Shown piece after piece: positions 1 to 10,047 of a stretch of 64,000 nt of DNA. Under the pieces are notes generated by a model that saw only the letters and a list, made by a program, of their open reading frames with translations, was not told the origin of the DNA and did no database searches. How positions within the stretch are numbered: position 1 is the first letter of the stretch; each line of letters starts with the position of its first letter. A program made the position numbers and the translations under genes. The stretch covers positions 101,279-165,278 of the forward strand of contig NZ_LWHO01000003.1 of assembly GCF_001642025.1 (NCBI RefSeq), read 5' to 3'. The DNA is from Cutibacterium namnetense (GTDB lineage Bacteria > Actinomycetota > Actinomycetes > Propionibacteriales > Propionibacteriaceae).

Positions 1-740
1 TGTTTATGTTCCTCATTCTCATGGAGAAGTTCAACGTCCCACGGAAACTGCAGCAGTTCGCGCTGCTGGTGGGCATCATCGTTGCTCTCGTTTTCCGTGG
101 TGTCTTCATCGCCCTGGGGCAGGCGATTCTTGAGGCCTGGGCGTGGGTGTTCTTTATCTTCGGGATTTTCCTGCTGTATTCGGCTGTTGACCAGGTGCGT
201 GAGTACCGTCACCGTGACGATGAGGACGAGGATAAGGGTCCTGGTGAGGGGGGTCGCTTCATGACGTGGTTCAAGCACACGGTTCCGACTACTGGGTATT
301 ACCGTGGCGCGAAATTCTTTGTTCGAGAGAACGGTAAAACCCTCGCAACCTCGATGTTCATGGTTTGTGTTGCTCTGGGCGTCACGGACCTGCTTTTCGC
401 CCTCGACTCGATTCCGGCGTCCTATGGGCTCACCAGTGAGGGATACCTCATCTTTACCGCTAACGTCTTTGCCCTCATGGGCTTGCGTCAGTTGTACTTC
501 CTCATCGGAAGCCTGTTGGAACGCCTGGTGTACCTGTCGCTGGGTCTGGCCGTGATCTTGGGCTTTATCGCTGTCAAGCTCATCGGCCATGCGATGCACC
601 ACTACGGTTTGGACCAAGCCTGGTTTGGTTTCAGTACTGAGGTCTCGATTGGAGTTTCGCTGGGCGTGATCGTCGTGACCCTCATTCTTACCACCGTCGC
701 GAGTCTCATCAAAAGTCGTAAAGACCGCGCCCAGGCCTGA
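1..740 (+). CDS. TerC family integral membrane protein (5' partial)
   Basis: The reading frame is already open at the first base of the window, so the N-terminus lies upstream. The visible part has at least six hydrophobic segments. They surround a charged loop rich in Asp, Glu and Arg (around residues 60-85 of the visible part), and the conserved TerC core motif LDSIPA lies near residue 134. TerC proteins are inner-membrane proteins linked to tellurite resistance and, in several bacteria, to export of metal ions such as manganese to secreted enzymes; the exact substrate here is unknown. The gene ends 8 bp before the convergent MBL hydrolase. The family call is firm and the function is not. 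Confidence 0.9.
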   Translation, partial: FMFLILMEKFNVPRKLQQFALLVGIIVALVFRGVFIALGQAILEAWAWVFFIFGIFLLYSAVDQVREYRHRDDEDEDKGPGEGGRFMTWFKHTVPTTGYYRGAKFFVRENGKTLATSMFMVCVALGVTDLLFALDSIPASYGLTSEGYLIFTANVFALMGLRQLYFLIGSLLERLVYLSLGLAVILGFIAVKLIGHAMHHYGLDQAWFGFSTEVSIGVSLGVIVVTLILTTVASLIKSRKDRAQA

Positions 741-748
741 TTTGACGC

Positions 749-1405
749 TTACCAGCCCCGGGCGCGCCACAGTGGAAGGTTGGGACGTTCCTCCCCGACA
801 GTTGTGGCGTCGCCATGCCCGGGATGAATAACCGTCGTGTCTGACATGGGCGCGAAGATCTTCATACAGACGTCGTTGTAGAGACTCTCGAACTCTCGGC
901 TTCCGCTAGTTTTGCCGACCCCACCCGGGAACAGAGAATCGCCAGTGAGAACGTGGTCGTTGGGGCTACCGTGTAACCACAAGGCGATGGATCCGCGGGT
1001 ATGGCCTATCAGCCCAATGACGTCGAGTTCTACATTTCCGAGACGGAACAGATCACCGTCCCATATGGTGCGGCAGGTTACTCCGGTGGTGGCCTGAATG
1101 GCTTCGGCATCGGGTTCTCCGCACCACGGCTGGGCTCCCGTCATGGTAATGATCTCCGCGAGAGCCCCAGTATGGTCCTGATGACGATGGGTCGTAATAA
1201 CGGCTCCAACGTCGTAATCGCCGATGAGGGCTTTGAGCCGACCGGGTTCGGCAGCTGCGTCTACGAGGATGGCGGGGCCGGCTCCGGGATGGATGAGGTA
1301 GGCATTATTGTCCATGGTGCCTACCGAGATTTTGATGAGGTCGACGTCATCGTTAACCCTGACGAGGGCGGCCTCTGAGCCCGGATCTACATGGTAGAGC
1401 GGCAT
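749..1405 (-). CDS. MBL-fold metallo-hydrolase (glyoxalase II-like)
   Basis: A 218-residue metallo-beta-lactamase-fold hydrolase. The zinc-binding motif HRHQDH lies at residues 73-78. It is followed by a GHTRGS segment, LTGDSLF carrying the bridging Asp, and a C-terminal HPGHG carrying the last metal ligand. This arrangement is typical of short cytosolic glyoxalase II-like or YcbL-like thioester hydrolases. The physiological substrate cannot be read from sequence. It stands next to a mycothiol-dependent-type enzyme on the same strand, which makes a thiol-conjugate substrate possible, but that is inference. The ATG at 1405 gives the natural start of the domain. Confidence 0.85.
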   Translation of the reverse strand: MPLYHVDPGSEAALVRVNDDVDLIKISVGTMDNNAYLIHPGAGPAILVDAAAEPGRLKALIGDYDVGAVITTHRHQDHTGALAEIITMTGAQPWCGEPDAEAIQATTGVTCRTIWDGDLFRLGNVELDVIGLIGHTRGSIALWLHGSPNDHVLTGDSLFPGGVGKTSGSREFESLYNDVCMKIFAPMSDTTVIHPGHGDATTVGEERPNLPLWRARGW

Positions 1406-1450
1406 GACGATTCCTTCCTGGGACGAGCAGGTACTCTGCCAGCTGTCCCG

Positions 1451-2194
1451 TTAGATGAGCATAGGGACGGCGAGCTGGTCAGCTCCGGCGAGACGCTCAG
1501 TTCCCCCTCTGCCCGATAGCCATCCTGCCAGTGCGCCGTCGGGCCCATGGACTGTGGTCGCGAATCCGACCCCGCCAACGCGGTCGGTCAGACCCGAATC
1601 AGAGACGATACGCATGGCGGGCACCTCAGGACGGTCCCGCAGGCGGAAGCAGACCCATTCCAGGAGGGTACGTGCGGGAACCTCAGGGAGGTCATCGACG
1701 GTCATCCCGAGATCAAGATCGACGTGGTGAAGGGCGATCTCCGCAAGTCGTAGTGCTGGCAGGTCAGTGACGTCGACGCGGATGTCGTTGGTCAGCCACA
1801 CCGCAGTGCCACGTTCCATGTCGTCGAGCGCGTCAAAAGTGGCGTTCAGGGAGCCTGCAGTGGTGTCGAGATCGATTTGCAGCTGCAGCCCGGTGCGTTC
1901 CGAACCGCGTTCGATGTCGCGGTCGCGGAGTTCGTCGGAGGGATAGAGGTGGGGGACTTCTTGATCGGTGACGACTGCTTTCGTGATGGCTTCAAAGGCA
2001 TCGGCGTTACGGGCTATATGGGTGGCGATATGGGCGCGGGTCCATCCGGCCAGGCGGCTTGGTGCCTGCCATTCGTCGTCCGATAGCCCCATAGTTGCGC
2101 CAAGAAGGCGCTGAGTAGCCTCTCGCTTGGCAGCCCGGATCTCGTGCAGGGGAGCGCTGGGACATAGACCTGGTGGTCGTTCGGCAGCGCTCAT
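1451..2194 (-). CDS. Maleylpyruvate isomerase family (mycothiol-dependent type) protein
   Basis: A 247-residue protein. The N-terminal DinB/MDMPI four-helix domain has the metal-site pattern GWTRAHIATH near residue 50 and EIALHHVDLDLG near residue 160. A smaller C-terminal domain ends in a glycine-rich stretch, as in members that have an SCP2-like fold. Proteins of this family use mycothiol, the actinobacterial thiol, for isomerisation or conjugation reactions; the substrate here is unknown. I chose the ATG at 2194 rather than the upstream in-frame ATGs because the domain begins shortly after it. It is transcribed away from uvrA and may share a short transcript with the MBL hydrolase 45 bp downstream. 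Confidence 0.8.
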   Translation of the reverse strand: MSAAERPPGLCPSAPLHEIRAAKREATQRLLGATMGLSDDEWQAPSRLAGWTRAHIATHIARNADAFEAITKAVVTDQEVPHLYPSDELRDRDIERGSERTGLQLQIDLDTTAGSLNATFDALDDMERGTAVWLTNDIRVDVTDLPALRLAEIALHHVDLDLGMTVDDLPEVPARTLLEWVCFRLRDRPEVPAMRIVSDSGLTDRVGGVGFATTVHGPDGALAGWLSGRGGTERLAGADQLAVPMLI

Positions 2195-2337
2195 GTCGTC
2201 CAACCTAATGCCACGGGATGGAACATGCCAGATGAGCGAAGGCATGGCAGCCAGTTTCACAGCAGTATGAGGGGGTTCATCGTGTTCCGTTGTGCCAACC
2301 GCGCAGAACCGCGGGACTGTCCTGGCCGGCCTCTACG

Positions 2338-5307
2338 ATGACATTTGTGAGTGACCACATCGTCGTCCGAGGTGCCCGGGAGCACAATCTGCGCAATGTC
2401 AATCTGGACCTTCCCAGAGACGCCATGATTGTGTTCACCGGCCTGTCGGGATCGGGCAAGTCTTCCCTTGCTTTCGACACGATCTTCGCCGAGGGGCAGC
2501 GCCGGTATGTGGAGTCCCTATCCTCCTACGCCCGCCAGTTCTTGGGCCAGATGGACAAGCCTGACGTCGACTTCATTGAGGGCCTCAGTCCGGCAGTGTC
2601 CATCGATCAGAAGTCCACCTCCCGCAACCCTCGGTCGACCGTTGGCACTATCACCGAGATTCATGATTATCTGCGACTGCTCTGGGCCCGCGTTGGCAAG
2701 CCCCACTGTCCAGTGTGTGGCGAGCTCATCAGCCGTCAGACTCCGCAGCAGATCGTCGACCGCCTGATGGCCCTCGACGAGGGCACCAAGTTCCAGGTCC
2801 TCGCGCCGGTGATCCGCGGACGCAAAGGTGAGTACGTCGAGCTGTTCCGACAATTAACGACCGACGGCTTCACTCGGGTACGAGTCGACGGAGACGTTCA
2901 TCGGCTCGGTCAAGTGCCGCCGCTGGACAAGAAGCGCAAGCACGACATCGACGTCGTCGTTGATCGGATTGCAGTCAAGCCATCGGCTAAGCAGCGTCTC
3001 ACCGAGTCGGTGGAGGCGGCGTTGGGGCTGGCCCACGGCATCGTCGGGATCGATTTCGTCGACCGAGATCCGTCTGATCCGCACCGGGAACGTCGGTTCT
3101 CCGAGACGATGGCTTGCCCTAACCAGCATGACATCGACATTGAGGAGCTGGAGCCGCGTCAGTTCTCCTTTAATGGGCCGTGGGGTGCCTGCCCGACCTG
3201 TTCTGGTCTGGGTGCGACCCTCGAGGTTGACCCGGAATTAGTCGTTCCTGATTCCGGGTTGAGCCTGCTGGAGGGAGCCATTGCGCCCTGGTCCGGGCCA
3301 CGAGTATCGAACCACTATCAGCACGTTTTTGCCGGACTGGCGGAGAACCACGGGTTTGACGCGGCTCTTCCGTGGTCTGAGTTGCCGGCCAAGGCCCGCA
3401 AGCTGGTCTTGCATGGTGATGGTGATCCGGTCATGGTCTCGTATCGCAACCGATTCGGGCGGGTGCGTACTTACTCGCAGAATTACGAGGGAGTGCTGCA
3501 CTATGTGCGGCGACGCTACGACGAGGCCGAGACGGACTCTGCACGCTCCCGGTGGGGCCAGTACCTGCGCGAGGTACCTTGCCGTGACTGTCACGGCAAG
3601 CGTCTCAAGCCGACGAGCCTGGCTGTGACGGTCGGTGGGCGAAATATCGCCGAGGTCTCAGATATGTCCATTGGGGAGGCCTCAGAATTCCTCAACGCGT
3701 TGACGTTGACCGAGCGGGAAGCCACTATCGCAGAGCGGGTTATCAAGGAGGTTCGCGCCCGGCTGCGTTTCCTTGTCGATGTCGGCCTCGATTACCTCAC
3801 CTTGTCACGGTCGGCAGGGTCCTTGTCAGGTGGTGAGGCTCAGCGTATCCGGCTCGCTACCCAGATTGGTTCGGGTCTGGTCGGGGTTCTCTATGTCCTT
3901 GACGAACCCTCCATCGGTTTGCACCAGCGTGACAACCGACGCCTCATCGACACCTTGGTGAGATTACGAGATCTCGGTAATACCCTCATCGTCGTCGAGC
4001 ATGATGAGGACACCATTCGGACAGCGGACTGGGTCGTTGACGTCGGCCCAGGGGCCGGTGAGCACGGCGGCGAGGTCGTCGTGTCAGGAGCCGTTGATGA
4101 ACTGCTGGCCAGCGAGAGATCCGTGACCGGTGCGTACTTGTCGGGCAAGAGGTCGATCCCACTGCCGGCGACTCGACGCCCACGTACGGGACGTGAGCTC
4201 GTCGTCAGGGGTGCCCGTGAGAACAACCTCAAAGGGGTGGATGTCACCTTCCCACTAGGGCAACTCGTCGTCGTCACCGGAGTGAGTGGCTCGGGTAAGT
4301 CCAGCCTGGTCAACCAGATCCTCTACACATCGCTGGCGCACCGTATCCACGGCGCCAGGGCGGTACCAGGTAAACACGAGACGATCACCGGTGTCGAGGA
4401 AATTGACAAAGTGATTCACGTCGACCAATCGCCGATCGGGCGCACACCAAGATCGAATCCGGCCACCTACACCGGTGTCTTCGACAAGATCCGTGCTCTT
4501 TTTGCCCAGACTCCCGAGGCTAAGATGCGCGGCTATCAGCCGGGCCGGTTCTCCTTCAACATTAAGGGTGGACGCTGCGAGAACTGTCAGGGTGACGGCA
4601 CCATCAAGATCGAGATGAACTTCCTCCCTGACGTCTACGTGCCTTGTGAGGTGTGTCACGGCGCCCGATACAACCGCGAGACCTTAGAGGTCCATTACAA
4701 AGGTAAAACGATCGCTGAGGTCCTGGACATGCCTATCGAGGAGGCCTGCACCTTCTTCGAACCGATTTCGTCGATCCATCGCCACTTCCAAACCCTCGTC
4801 GAGGTCGGTCTGGGATACGTCAGGCTCGGCCAGCCCGCGACGACTCTGTCCGGTGGCGAGGCGCAGCGCATCAAGTTGGCCTCCGAGTTGCAGAAACGTT
4901 CCACGGGTAGGACGCTGTATGTCCTTGACGAACCCACCACCGGCCTGCACTTCGAGGACATTCGCAAGTTGCTGCTGGTGCTGCAGCGTCTCGTCGACCA
5001 AGGCAACTCGGTCTTCGTCATCGAGCACAATCTGGATGTCATCAAAACCGCCGATTGGATCATCGACATGGGGCCTGAGGGAGGAAATGGCGGCGGAACC
5101 GTTGTCGCCGAGGGCACCCCGGAGCAGGTTGCCACCGTCGAGGGGTCCTACACCGGTCAGTACCTTTCGGAAATTCTGGCCGGGCACGAGGTACCAGTCG
5201 GAGATGAACCGGCGCTCGTCGAGGCGCCGGCGGACGCTGGGAAGAAGAAAACCACCGCCAGGAGGAAGGCAAAGAGGACCACGACCTCACGCAAGAGGTC
5301 GCGTTGA
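2338..5307 (+). CDS. uvrA: Excinuclease ABC subunit A
   Basis: A 989-residue ABC-type ATPase that recognises DNA lesions in nucleotide excision repair and loads UvrB. The first Walker A (GLSGSGKS) is at residues 35-42 and the second (GVSGSGKS) is in the C-terminal half. There are two SGGEAQRI signature motifs, two DEPs of the Walker B type, and zinc-module cysteine pairs (CPVC, CPTC, CRDC, CENC, CEVC). Length matches the family. The last 20 or so residues form a Lys/Arg/Thr-rich tail not needed for the fold, probably a DNA-contacting extension. The ATG at 2338 precedes the conserved [11 protein letters not shown] segment. uvrC lies 1.8 kb downstream, but they are not one operon. Confidence 0.97.
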   Translation: MTFVSDHIVVRGAREHNLRNVNLDLPRDAMIVFTGLSGSGKSSLAFDTIFAEGQRRYVESLSSYARQFLGQMDKPDVDFIEGLSPAVSIDQKSTSRNPRSTVGTITEIHDYLRLLWARVGKPHCPVCGELISRQTPQQIVDRLMALDEGTKFQVLAPVIRGRKGEYVELFRQLTTDGFTRVRVDGDVHRLGQVPPLDKKRKHDIDVVVDRIAVKPSAKQRLTESVEAALGLAHGIVGIDFVDRDPSDPHRERRFSETMACPNQHDIDIEELEPRQFSFNGPWGACPTCSGLGATLEVDPELVVPDSGLSLLEGAIAPWSGPRVSNHYQHVFAGLAENHGFDAALPWSELPAKARKLVLHGDGDPVMVSYRNRFGRVRTYSQNYEGVLHYVRRRYDEAETDSARSRWGQYLREVPCRDCHGKRLKPTSLAVTVGGRNIAEVSDMSIGEASEFLNALTLTEREATIAERVIKEVRARLRFLVDVGLDYLTLSRSAGSLSGGEAQRIRLATQIGSGLVGVLYVLDEPSIGLHQRDNRRLIDTLVRLRDLGNTLIVVEHDEDTIRTADWVVDVGPGAGEHGGEVVVSGAVDELLASERSVTGAYLSGKRSIPLPATRRPRTGRELVVRGARENNLKGVDVTFPLGQLVVVTGVSGSGKSSLVNQILYTSLAHRIHGARAVPGKHETITGVEEIDKVIHVDQSPIGRTPRSNPATYTGVFDKIRALFAQTPEAKMRGYQPGRFSFNIKGGRCENCQGDGTIKIEMNFLPDVYVPCEVCHGARYNRETLEVHYKGKTIAEVLDMPIEEACTFFEPISSIHRHFQTLVEVGLGYVRLGQPATTLSGGEAQRIKLASELQKRSTGRTLYVLDEPTTGLHFEDIRKLLLVLQRLVDQGNSVFVIEHNLDVIKTADWIIDMGPEGGNGGGTVVAEGTPEQVATVEGSYTGQYLSEILAGHEVPVGDEPALVEAPADAGKKKTTARRKAKRTTTSRKRSR

Positions 5308-5321
5308 GAAAAAGTCAGGCG

Positions 5322-5729
5322 TCAGGAACCGCTGATGGTGAGAGTTTCGCCTTTCTGCGTGACCGTGGCCTTGCCCAAACCGGAGGTAGCCGGGCCCTGG
5401 GTGACGTGACCGTCAGTAATAGCGAACTTCGATCCGTGGCACGGGCACAGGATCGCACCGTCGTGGACCTTATCGACCTGACAGCCAGCGTGCGGACACA
5501 CCCGCACAAATCCTTTAAAGGTTCCTTTGGTGGGCTGGGTAATGACGAAGTTCGTGCCGTCGATGACGGTGCCTCCACCGACTGGGACATCAGCCGCCTT
5601 GACGGTGGCAGGGCCGGTATGAACGTCGTTAGAGTTCTGAAAGGTGTTGCATCCGGTGACCGCGCTGGTAGTAGCCAAGGCTGTAACACTTCCAACGGTG
5701 CGCAGAATCTCACGTCGGGTGGGGGACAT
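5322..5729 (-). CDS. Rieske [2Fe-2S] lipoprotein
   Basis: A 135-residue exported iron-sulfur protein. The N-terminus has a twin-arginine-like motif (RREIL), a hydrophobic stretch and a lipobox ending in TGC near residue 27, so it is probably Tat-exported and lipid-anchored. The Rieske cluster ligands are CPHAGC and CPCHGS, near residues 78-83 and 95-100. Small Rieske lipoproteins like this are common in actinobacteria as stand-alone electron carriers of unknown partner. No oxidase or cytochrome gene is adjacent. It converges on uvrA with a gap of 14 bp. The start at 5729 has a good GGAG ribosome-binding site. Confidence 0.9.
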   Translation of the reverse strand: MSPTRREILRTVGSVTALATTSAVTGCNTFQNSNDVHTGPATVKAADVPVGGGTVIDGTNFVITQPTKGTFKGFVRVCPHAGCQVDKVHDGAILCPCHGSKFAITDGHVTQGPATSGLGKATVTQKGETLTISGS

Positions 5730-5744
5730 TTCTCTCCTTCGTAG

Positions 5745-6491
5745 TCAGCGGGTGCCAGGATTGCCGGTGGAGGCGGCGACGGCGCCGTGAACCATACCGG
5801 CTTCGATGAGGTGATCCACGCGATTGATCCAATGAACTTCGTACCCGTCAGGGTGCAACTCGATCATCGAGGTGGCGGTGTTCTGAAGCCCGATCCAGTG
5901 CGGTTCGCTGCCGATGGAGCACTTGCGCAGATCAGCGGCAAGTTGTGGGGCGATGAGGTGCAGTAACACCATGGATCCGATAGCGCCGTGGGCGACAATC
6001 GCGATGCACTCGTCATCGTCATGATCGTCGCGGATCCACTGGGCAATTCGGCCGGCGCGCTCAGCAGCTTCGGAAGCGGTCTCGATGCGAGCCTCGCGCC
6101 ACCCTTCCTCAGTGATGGATTCGGGGAAGACGGCCCGGTCTGTGATGGCCGACAGAACCGATCTCGGCGATCCTGGATGGCCAGTCTCGACGCCGTCAAC
6201 GATCTGAACTGGGCCGGGACGCTCGAAGATGAGGTCATTGATGATGATAGGAAGATCAAGGGCCTCAGCGACCGGGTCAGCCGTCTGGATGGTACGCATC
6301 ATGGGGGAGGAATACAGTTTCGTTGGTCGGGGGGAAACCGATCCGATCCACCTTCCTAGGGCCTGAGCTTGACGTTGTCCTAGCTCGGTGAGCTCCGGGT
6401 CAGGCTTGCGACTGTGCTGGTAAGTCTCGACGGACTGCGCAGCAAAGGCATTGTTCTCGGACTGGCCGTGGCGGATGAGGAGAAGATGCAC
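5745..6491 (-). CDS. Histidine phosphatase (phosphoglycerate mutase-like) family protein
   Basis: A 248-residue protein that begins with GTG and immediately shows the LIRHGQS catalytic motif of the histidine phosphatase clan. SPMMRTIQTA follows near residue 63, and the second catalytic histidine is in IVAHGAIG near residue 165. The family includes phosphoglycerate mutases and broad small-molecule phosphatases; with gap, pgk and tpiA elsewhere in the window it need not be a glycolytic enzyme. A 15-bp gap separates it from the Rieske lipoprotein gene on the same strand, so the two are probably co-transcribed. The substrate is unknown. Confidence 0.85.
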   Translation of the reverse strand: MHLLLIRHGQSENNAFAAQSVETYQHSRKPDPELTELGQRQAQALGRWIGSVSPRPTKLYSSPMMRTIQTADPVAEALDLPIIINDLIFERPGPVQIVDGVETGHPGSPRSVLSAITDRAVFPESITEEGWREARIETASEAAERAGRIAQWIRDDHDDDECIAIVAHGAIGSMVLLHLIAPQLAADLRKCSIGSEPHWIGLQNTATSMIELHPDGYEVHWINRVDHLIEAGMVHGAVAASTGNPGTR

Positions 6492-6838
6492 GATTCCAGC
6501 CTACCGACGAGTCCCACCGAAAGGCGGCACTCTGACATCGGCGTTACCTCGGGGCCCGAGGCCGGCGGCGGTCGACCCGTGCCCACCACTATTTCAAACT
6601 GCGTCAGGTGAGAAGGCACCCCGTTGTGGCCGGAGGTGACGAGAATTGGTGAGCGTTGGAGGTTGTATTCGATGGCGACCGCAGTAGCTGATGATTCGGT
6701 GACAATCTCCTGCGATCTTCCCGAAACCAAGGATGCAAACCCCGTAGATACTATTGTTCCGAGAGGGTATGGGGAGCGGTTAGGATGTGATAGACAGCAG
6801 AAAAGCGTCTGGAGATCATCGTCTTCGTTCTGACTGTC
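6492..6838. other. Non-coding gap between divergent genes
   Basis: About 350 bp between the histidine phosphatase (minus strand) and the small membrane protein (plus strand). Short open frames on both strands have no recognisable features or convincing ribosome-binding sites. I see no stable repeat or terminator. Promoters for both flanking genes presumably lie here, but none is close enough to consensus to call. Confidence 0.4.
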
Positions 6839-7018
6839 ATGTCGACGATGTTGGCACTTCTGGCCCTCGTATCGGACCCAAGTTTTGGTCTCTTCGTGGC
6901 CGGTCTCGTATTAACAGGGGTCGTCGCTGTCATAGGTGGTATTCGCGTCAAACGCTTGTCGAAGCGGATGGCGCAGGACACGAAAGAAGGAGAGCCGCGC
7001 GAGTTTGTGATGCGTTGA
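6839..7018 (+). CDS. Small two-segment membrane protein
   Basis: A 59-residue open frame starting with ATG and ending in TGA. It encodes a hydrophobic stretch (MLALLALV), a short polar turn (SDPSFG) and a second hydrophobic helix (LFVAGLVLTGVVAVIGG). A basic, cytoplasmic-looking tail rich in Lys, Arg and Gln ends in FVMR. The hydrophobicity pattern and codon choice look like a real protein. The open frame extends upstream to a stop at 6791 without another standard start codon. It lies 116 bp before uvrC. I do not recognise a family. Confidence 0.55.
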   Translation: MSTMLALLALVSDPSFGLFVAGLVLTGVVAVIGGIRVKRLSKRMAQDTKEGEPREFVMR

Positions 7019-7134
7019 CATCGTTGAGGGACGGTTGAGCCGCCGAAGTGCACTTGCAGTGCCGGCCTCCGCAGCGGACACCCGTGGTGCGAGCGGGGAG
7101 CGATATTTCCCGACTCGCGCATAGAGTTCACCCC

Positions 7135-9153
7135 ATGGCCGATCCGTCGAGTTACCGTCCATCCCCGGGTACGATTCCTACCCAGCCAGGTGTCTATCGA
7201 TTCAGCGATGAGCATGGCCAAGTCATCTACGTCGGCAAGGCTAAGAACTTGCGCAATCGGCTGAACTCCTACTTCCAGGACATCTCGGCTCTCCACCCGC
7301 GCACCCAGCGGATGGTGACGACGGCGGCGCACGTGCAGTGGACGGTGGTTCAGAACGAGGTCGAATCCCTGCAGCTTGAATACACCTGGATCAAGGAGTT
7401 CGACCCGCGGTTCAACGTCATGTACCGCGACGACAAGTCTTACCCGTGGCTGTGCTTTACCTGGACCGACGAGTACCCACGCGTCTTCGTCGGACGCGGT
7501 GCGCACCATAAAAGATGGCGCTATTACGGACCCTTTGGCCAGGCCTGGGCGATTCGCGACACCGTTGAGACCCTGTTGCGTGTGTTCCCTATGCGGTCCT
7601 GCTCGACTGGGGTTTTCAATCGCGCGAAGAACCAAGGGCGCCCCTGCCTACTCGGATATATCGGTAAGTGTTCGGCCCCCTGCGTTGGGCGGATCACCCC
7701 CGAGGCCCATCGCGCGATTGCTGACGAGTTCTGTGATTTCATGGCCGGACGAACGACGAGAGTCGTCAAGCGGCTCGAATCTGAGATGGCGGAGGCTTCT
7801 GAGAACCTTGAATTCGAACGTGCTGCGGTGATTCGGGATTCTCTGGGTGCCTTGTCTAAAACTTTGGAGCGCAACGCTGTCGTGCTTGGTGATGGTACTG
7901 ACGCTGACGTCATATCCATGGCTCTCGACCCGCTAGAGGCCGGCGTCAAGATTTTCCATGTCCGAGGTGGCCGCATCCGTGGTGAACGCGGTTGGGTCGC
8001 TGACCGTGCTGACGATGCGGACGAAGCCGAGCTCATGGAGACGTTCCTGACGCAGTTGTACGGCGTCAATGCCGGTGACGGCCAGGTCCGCGACGATGGG
8101 CACGGCAATGCCGTCCCGCCGCTGGTGCTGGTCTCCGCTAATCCTACGAACCCCGACGTCATGTCGACGATCCTCAGCTCCGAACGCGGCTCGCACGTCG
8201 AGATTCGTGTCCCGCGTCGTGGTGACAAAGCGACCCTCATGGACACCGTTACTCGCAATGCCCAGGAAACTCTTGCCCAACACAAGCTCAAGCGGGCCTC
8301 TGACCTCGCCACTCGCACTCGCGCTCTGGAGGAAATTCAGGAGTCACTGGGCCTGGACCGCGCCCCACTACGGATGGAGTCCTACGACATCTCTCATATC
8401 CAGGGCACCAATGTCGTCGGGTCGATGGTGGTCTTCGAAGACGGCATGCCCCGCAAGGCTGAGTATCGTCGCTTCATTATCAAGGGATTTGAGGGGTCCG
8501 ACGACTTCGCCGCTATGCACGAGGTGCTTTCTCGTCGGCTGCGTCGCCTCGTTGAAGACCGTGACGCCATGGCCGCTGCCCAAACTCCAGACGGTGACGT
8601 CGGCTCCCTTATCGACCCAACTACCGGTGCCCCTCGGAAGTTCGCCTACGCCCCGCATCTCATCGTCGTCGACGGTGGCGCGCCTCAGGTACATGCCGCT
8701 CAGCAGGTGCTTGAGGAGTTCGATCTTGAGGACGAGATCGCGTTGTGTGGCCTTGCCAAGCGTCTGGAAGAGGTGTGGCTGCCCGACGAGGAATGGCCGG
8801 TTATTTTGCCGCGAACTTCTGAGGGGCTCTATCTTCTTCAGCGTCTGCGTGACGAGGCTCACCGTTTCGCTATTACCTTTCACCGATCGAAGCGTTCCAA
8901 AGCCATGGTGGAGTCCGTCCTCGACGGTGTGCCAGGGCTGGGGGAGGTCCGGCGCAAAGCCCTCGTTTCCCACTTCGGATCGCTGCGGTCGCTGCGCAAG
9001 GCCACCGTTGACGACATTGCTCAGGTGCCAGGTTTTGGTCCGAAACTCGCTGGCGAAGTCGTTGCGGCTTTGTCCCAGGATAAACCAGCCGAGGCCATCA
9101 ACACCGCCACCGGTGAGGTTGTTGACGCCGATGTTCCGGACGAAGGGAGGTGA
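7135..9153 (+). CDS. uvrC: Excinuclease ABC subunit C
   Basis: A 672-residue nuclease that makes both incisions in nucleotide excision repair. The N-terminal GIY-YIG domain is seen as GVYRF...[13 protein letters not shown] (residues 15-45). A UVR coiled-coil motif lies near residues 200-240 ([11 protein letters not shown]). An RNase H-like endonuclease domain follows ([21 protein letters not shown], and VVDGGAPQV). Two C-terminal helix-hairpin-helix motifs ([12 protein letters not shown] and [12 protein letters not shown]) complete it. The ATG at 7135 puts the GIY-YIG domain at the usual distance. It is followed 18 bp later by rapZ and probably heads the uvrC-rapZ-yvcK-whiA operon. Confidence 0.97.
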   Translation: MADPSSYRPSPGTIPTQPGVYRFSDEHGQVIYVGKAKNLRNRLNSYFQDISALHPRTQRMVTTAAHVQWTVVQNEVESLQLEYTWIKEFDPRFNVMYRDDKSYPWLCFTWTDEYPRVFVGRGAHHKRWRYYGPFGQAWAIRDTVETLLRVFPMRSCSTGVFNRAKNQGRPCLLGYIGKCSAPCVGRITPEAHRAIADEFCDFMAGRTTRVVKRLESEMAEASENLEFERAAVIRDSLGALSKTLERNAVVLGDGTDADVISMALDPLEAGVKIFHVRGGRIRGERGWVADRADDADEAELMETFLTQLYGVNAGDGQVRDDGHGNAVPPLVLVSANPTNPDVMSTILSSERGSHVEIRVPRRGDKATLMDTVTRNAQETLAQHKLKRASDLATRTRALEEIQESLGLDRAPLRMESYDISHIQGTNVVGSMVVFEDGMPRKAEYRRFIIKGFEGSDDFAAMHEVLSRRLRRLVEDRDAMAAAQTPDGDVGSLIDPTTGAPRKFAYAPHLIVVDGGAPQVHAAQQVLEEFDLEDEIALCGLAKRLEEVWLPDEEWPVILPRTSEGLYLLQRLRDEAHRFAITFHRSKRSKAMVESVLDGVPGLGEVRRKALVSHFGSLRSLRKATVDDIAQVPGFGPKLAGEVVAALSQDKPAEAINTATGEVVDADVPDEGR

Positions 9154-9171
9154 CGGCACTACCCTTGAGAT

Positions 9172-10047
9172 GTGAGCAGCGAGCAGACAGCGAAGACCCC
9201 ACGAGTTGTCATCATCACCGGCGTTTCCGGTGCTGGGCGTCGTACCGCAGCTCACGCTATGGAGGACCTCGGCTGGTACGTCGTCGACAATCTTCCGCCC
9301 GCCATGTTGGGGGCTCTCGTTGACGAAATTGCCGCCAACGACATTGATCGTCTAGCGGTAGTCCTCGATGTGCGTAGCCGCATCATGTTTGACACTCTGG
9401 GGGTGGCCGTCAATGCGCTCGATGAGCGCGGCATTGATCCTGCCATCGTCTTCTTGGAAGCGTCGGATGAGACGATCGTGCGCCGTCAGGAATCCAGCCG
9501 TCGCCCGCTGCCGCTACAACAAGGTGGTCATCTGCTCGACGCCGTTGCCCTCGAGCGGCGGATGCTGTCTGATCTGCGAGCCGAGGCTGATCTCGTCATC
9601 GACACCACTTCGATCACTGCTCGCCAACTAGCCCAACGTGTTGACCATGCCTTCGCCGAGGGGATTGATGAAGGGCTGGCATTCCAGGTGATGTCCTTCG
9701 GGTTCAAGCGCGGGGTTCCGATCGACGCTGATCTCGTCTTTGATGTCCGCTTCTTGCCAAATCCATATTGGGTTCCTGAGCTGCGTCCCAAGACCGGTTT
9801 GTCTTCTGACGTCGCTGCCTATGTCATGGCCCAAGCTGGTGCTAAAGAATTTATTGACCGTGTCGAGGACCTTCTGGTTGGCATGGCTCCGGGGTATCTT
9901 CGGGAGGGCAAGAAGCAGGTCACGGTGGCCGTTGGTTGCACGGGCGGGAAGCATCGCAGTACCGCCATCTCTGAGGAGCTGTCCGCTCGGTTAGCAGCTC
10001 GGGGGCACCGCACCGCCGTCCTGCACCGAGACCTCGGGAAGGAATGA
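9172..10047 (+). CDS. rapZ: RNase adapter / P-loop nucleotide-binding protein RapZ
   Basis: A 291-residue protein starting with GTG. The P-loop near residue 19 reads GVSGAGRRT, where most family members have Lys or Arg followed by Ser/Thr. Family signatures VVDNLPP, SFGFKRGVP, FDVRFLPNP and VGCTGGKHRS are all present. In E. coli RapZ binds GlcN6P and directs RNase E to a small RNA. In Gram-positives the role is less clear, but the gene is always linked to yvcK and whiA as here. It overlaps yvcK by 4 bp (ATGA), which implies translational coupling. Confidence 0.95.
   Translation: MSSEQTAKTPRVVIITGVSGAGRRTAAHAMEDLGWYVVDNLPPAMLGALVDEIAANDIDRLAVVLDVRSRIMFDTLGVAVNALDERGIDPAIVFLEASDETIVRRQESSRRPLPLQQGGHLLDAVALERRMLSDLRAEADLVIDTTSITARQLAQRVDHAFAEGIDEGLAFQVMSFGFKRGVPIDADLVFDVRFLPNPYWVPELRPKTGLSSDVAAYVMAQAGAKEFIDRVEDLLVGMAPGYLREGKKQVTVAVGCTGGKHRSTAISEELSARLAARGHRTAVLHRDLGKE

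Noticed and set aside
6624-6833. A 69-codon plus-strand frame in the gap after the histidine phosphatase
   Set aside because: Composition is not protein-like, and there is no ribosome-binding site or similarity I can recognise.
8069-9175. A 368-codon frame overlapping the second half of uvrC
   Set aside because: Ser/Arg/Pro-rich shadow frame; uvrC is complete in the other frame with all its domains.
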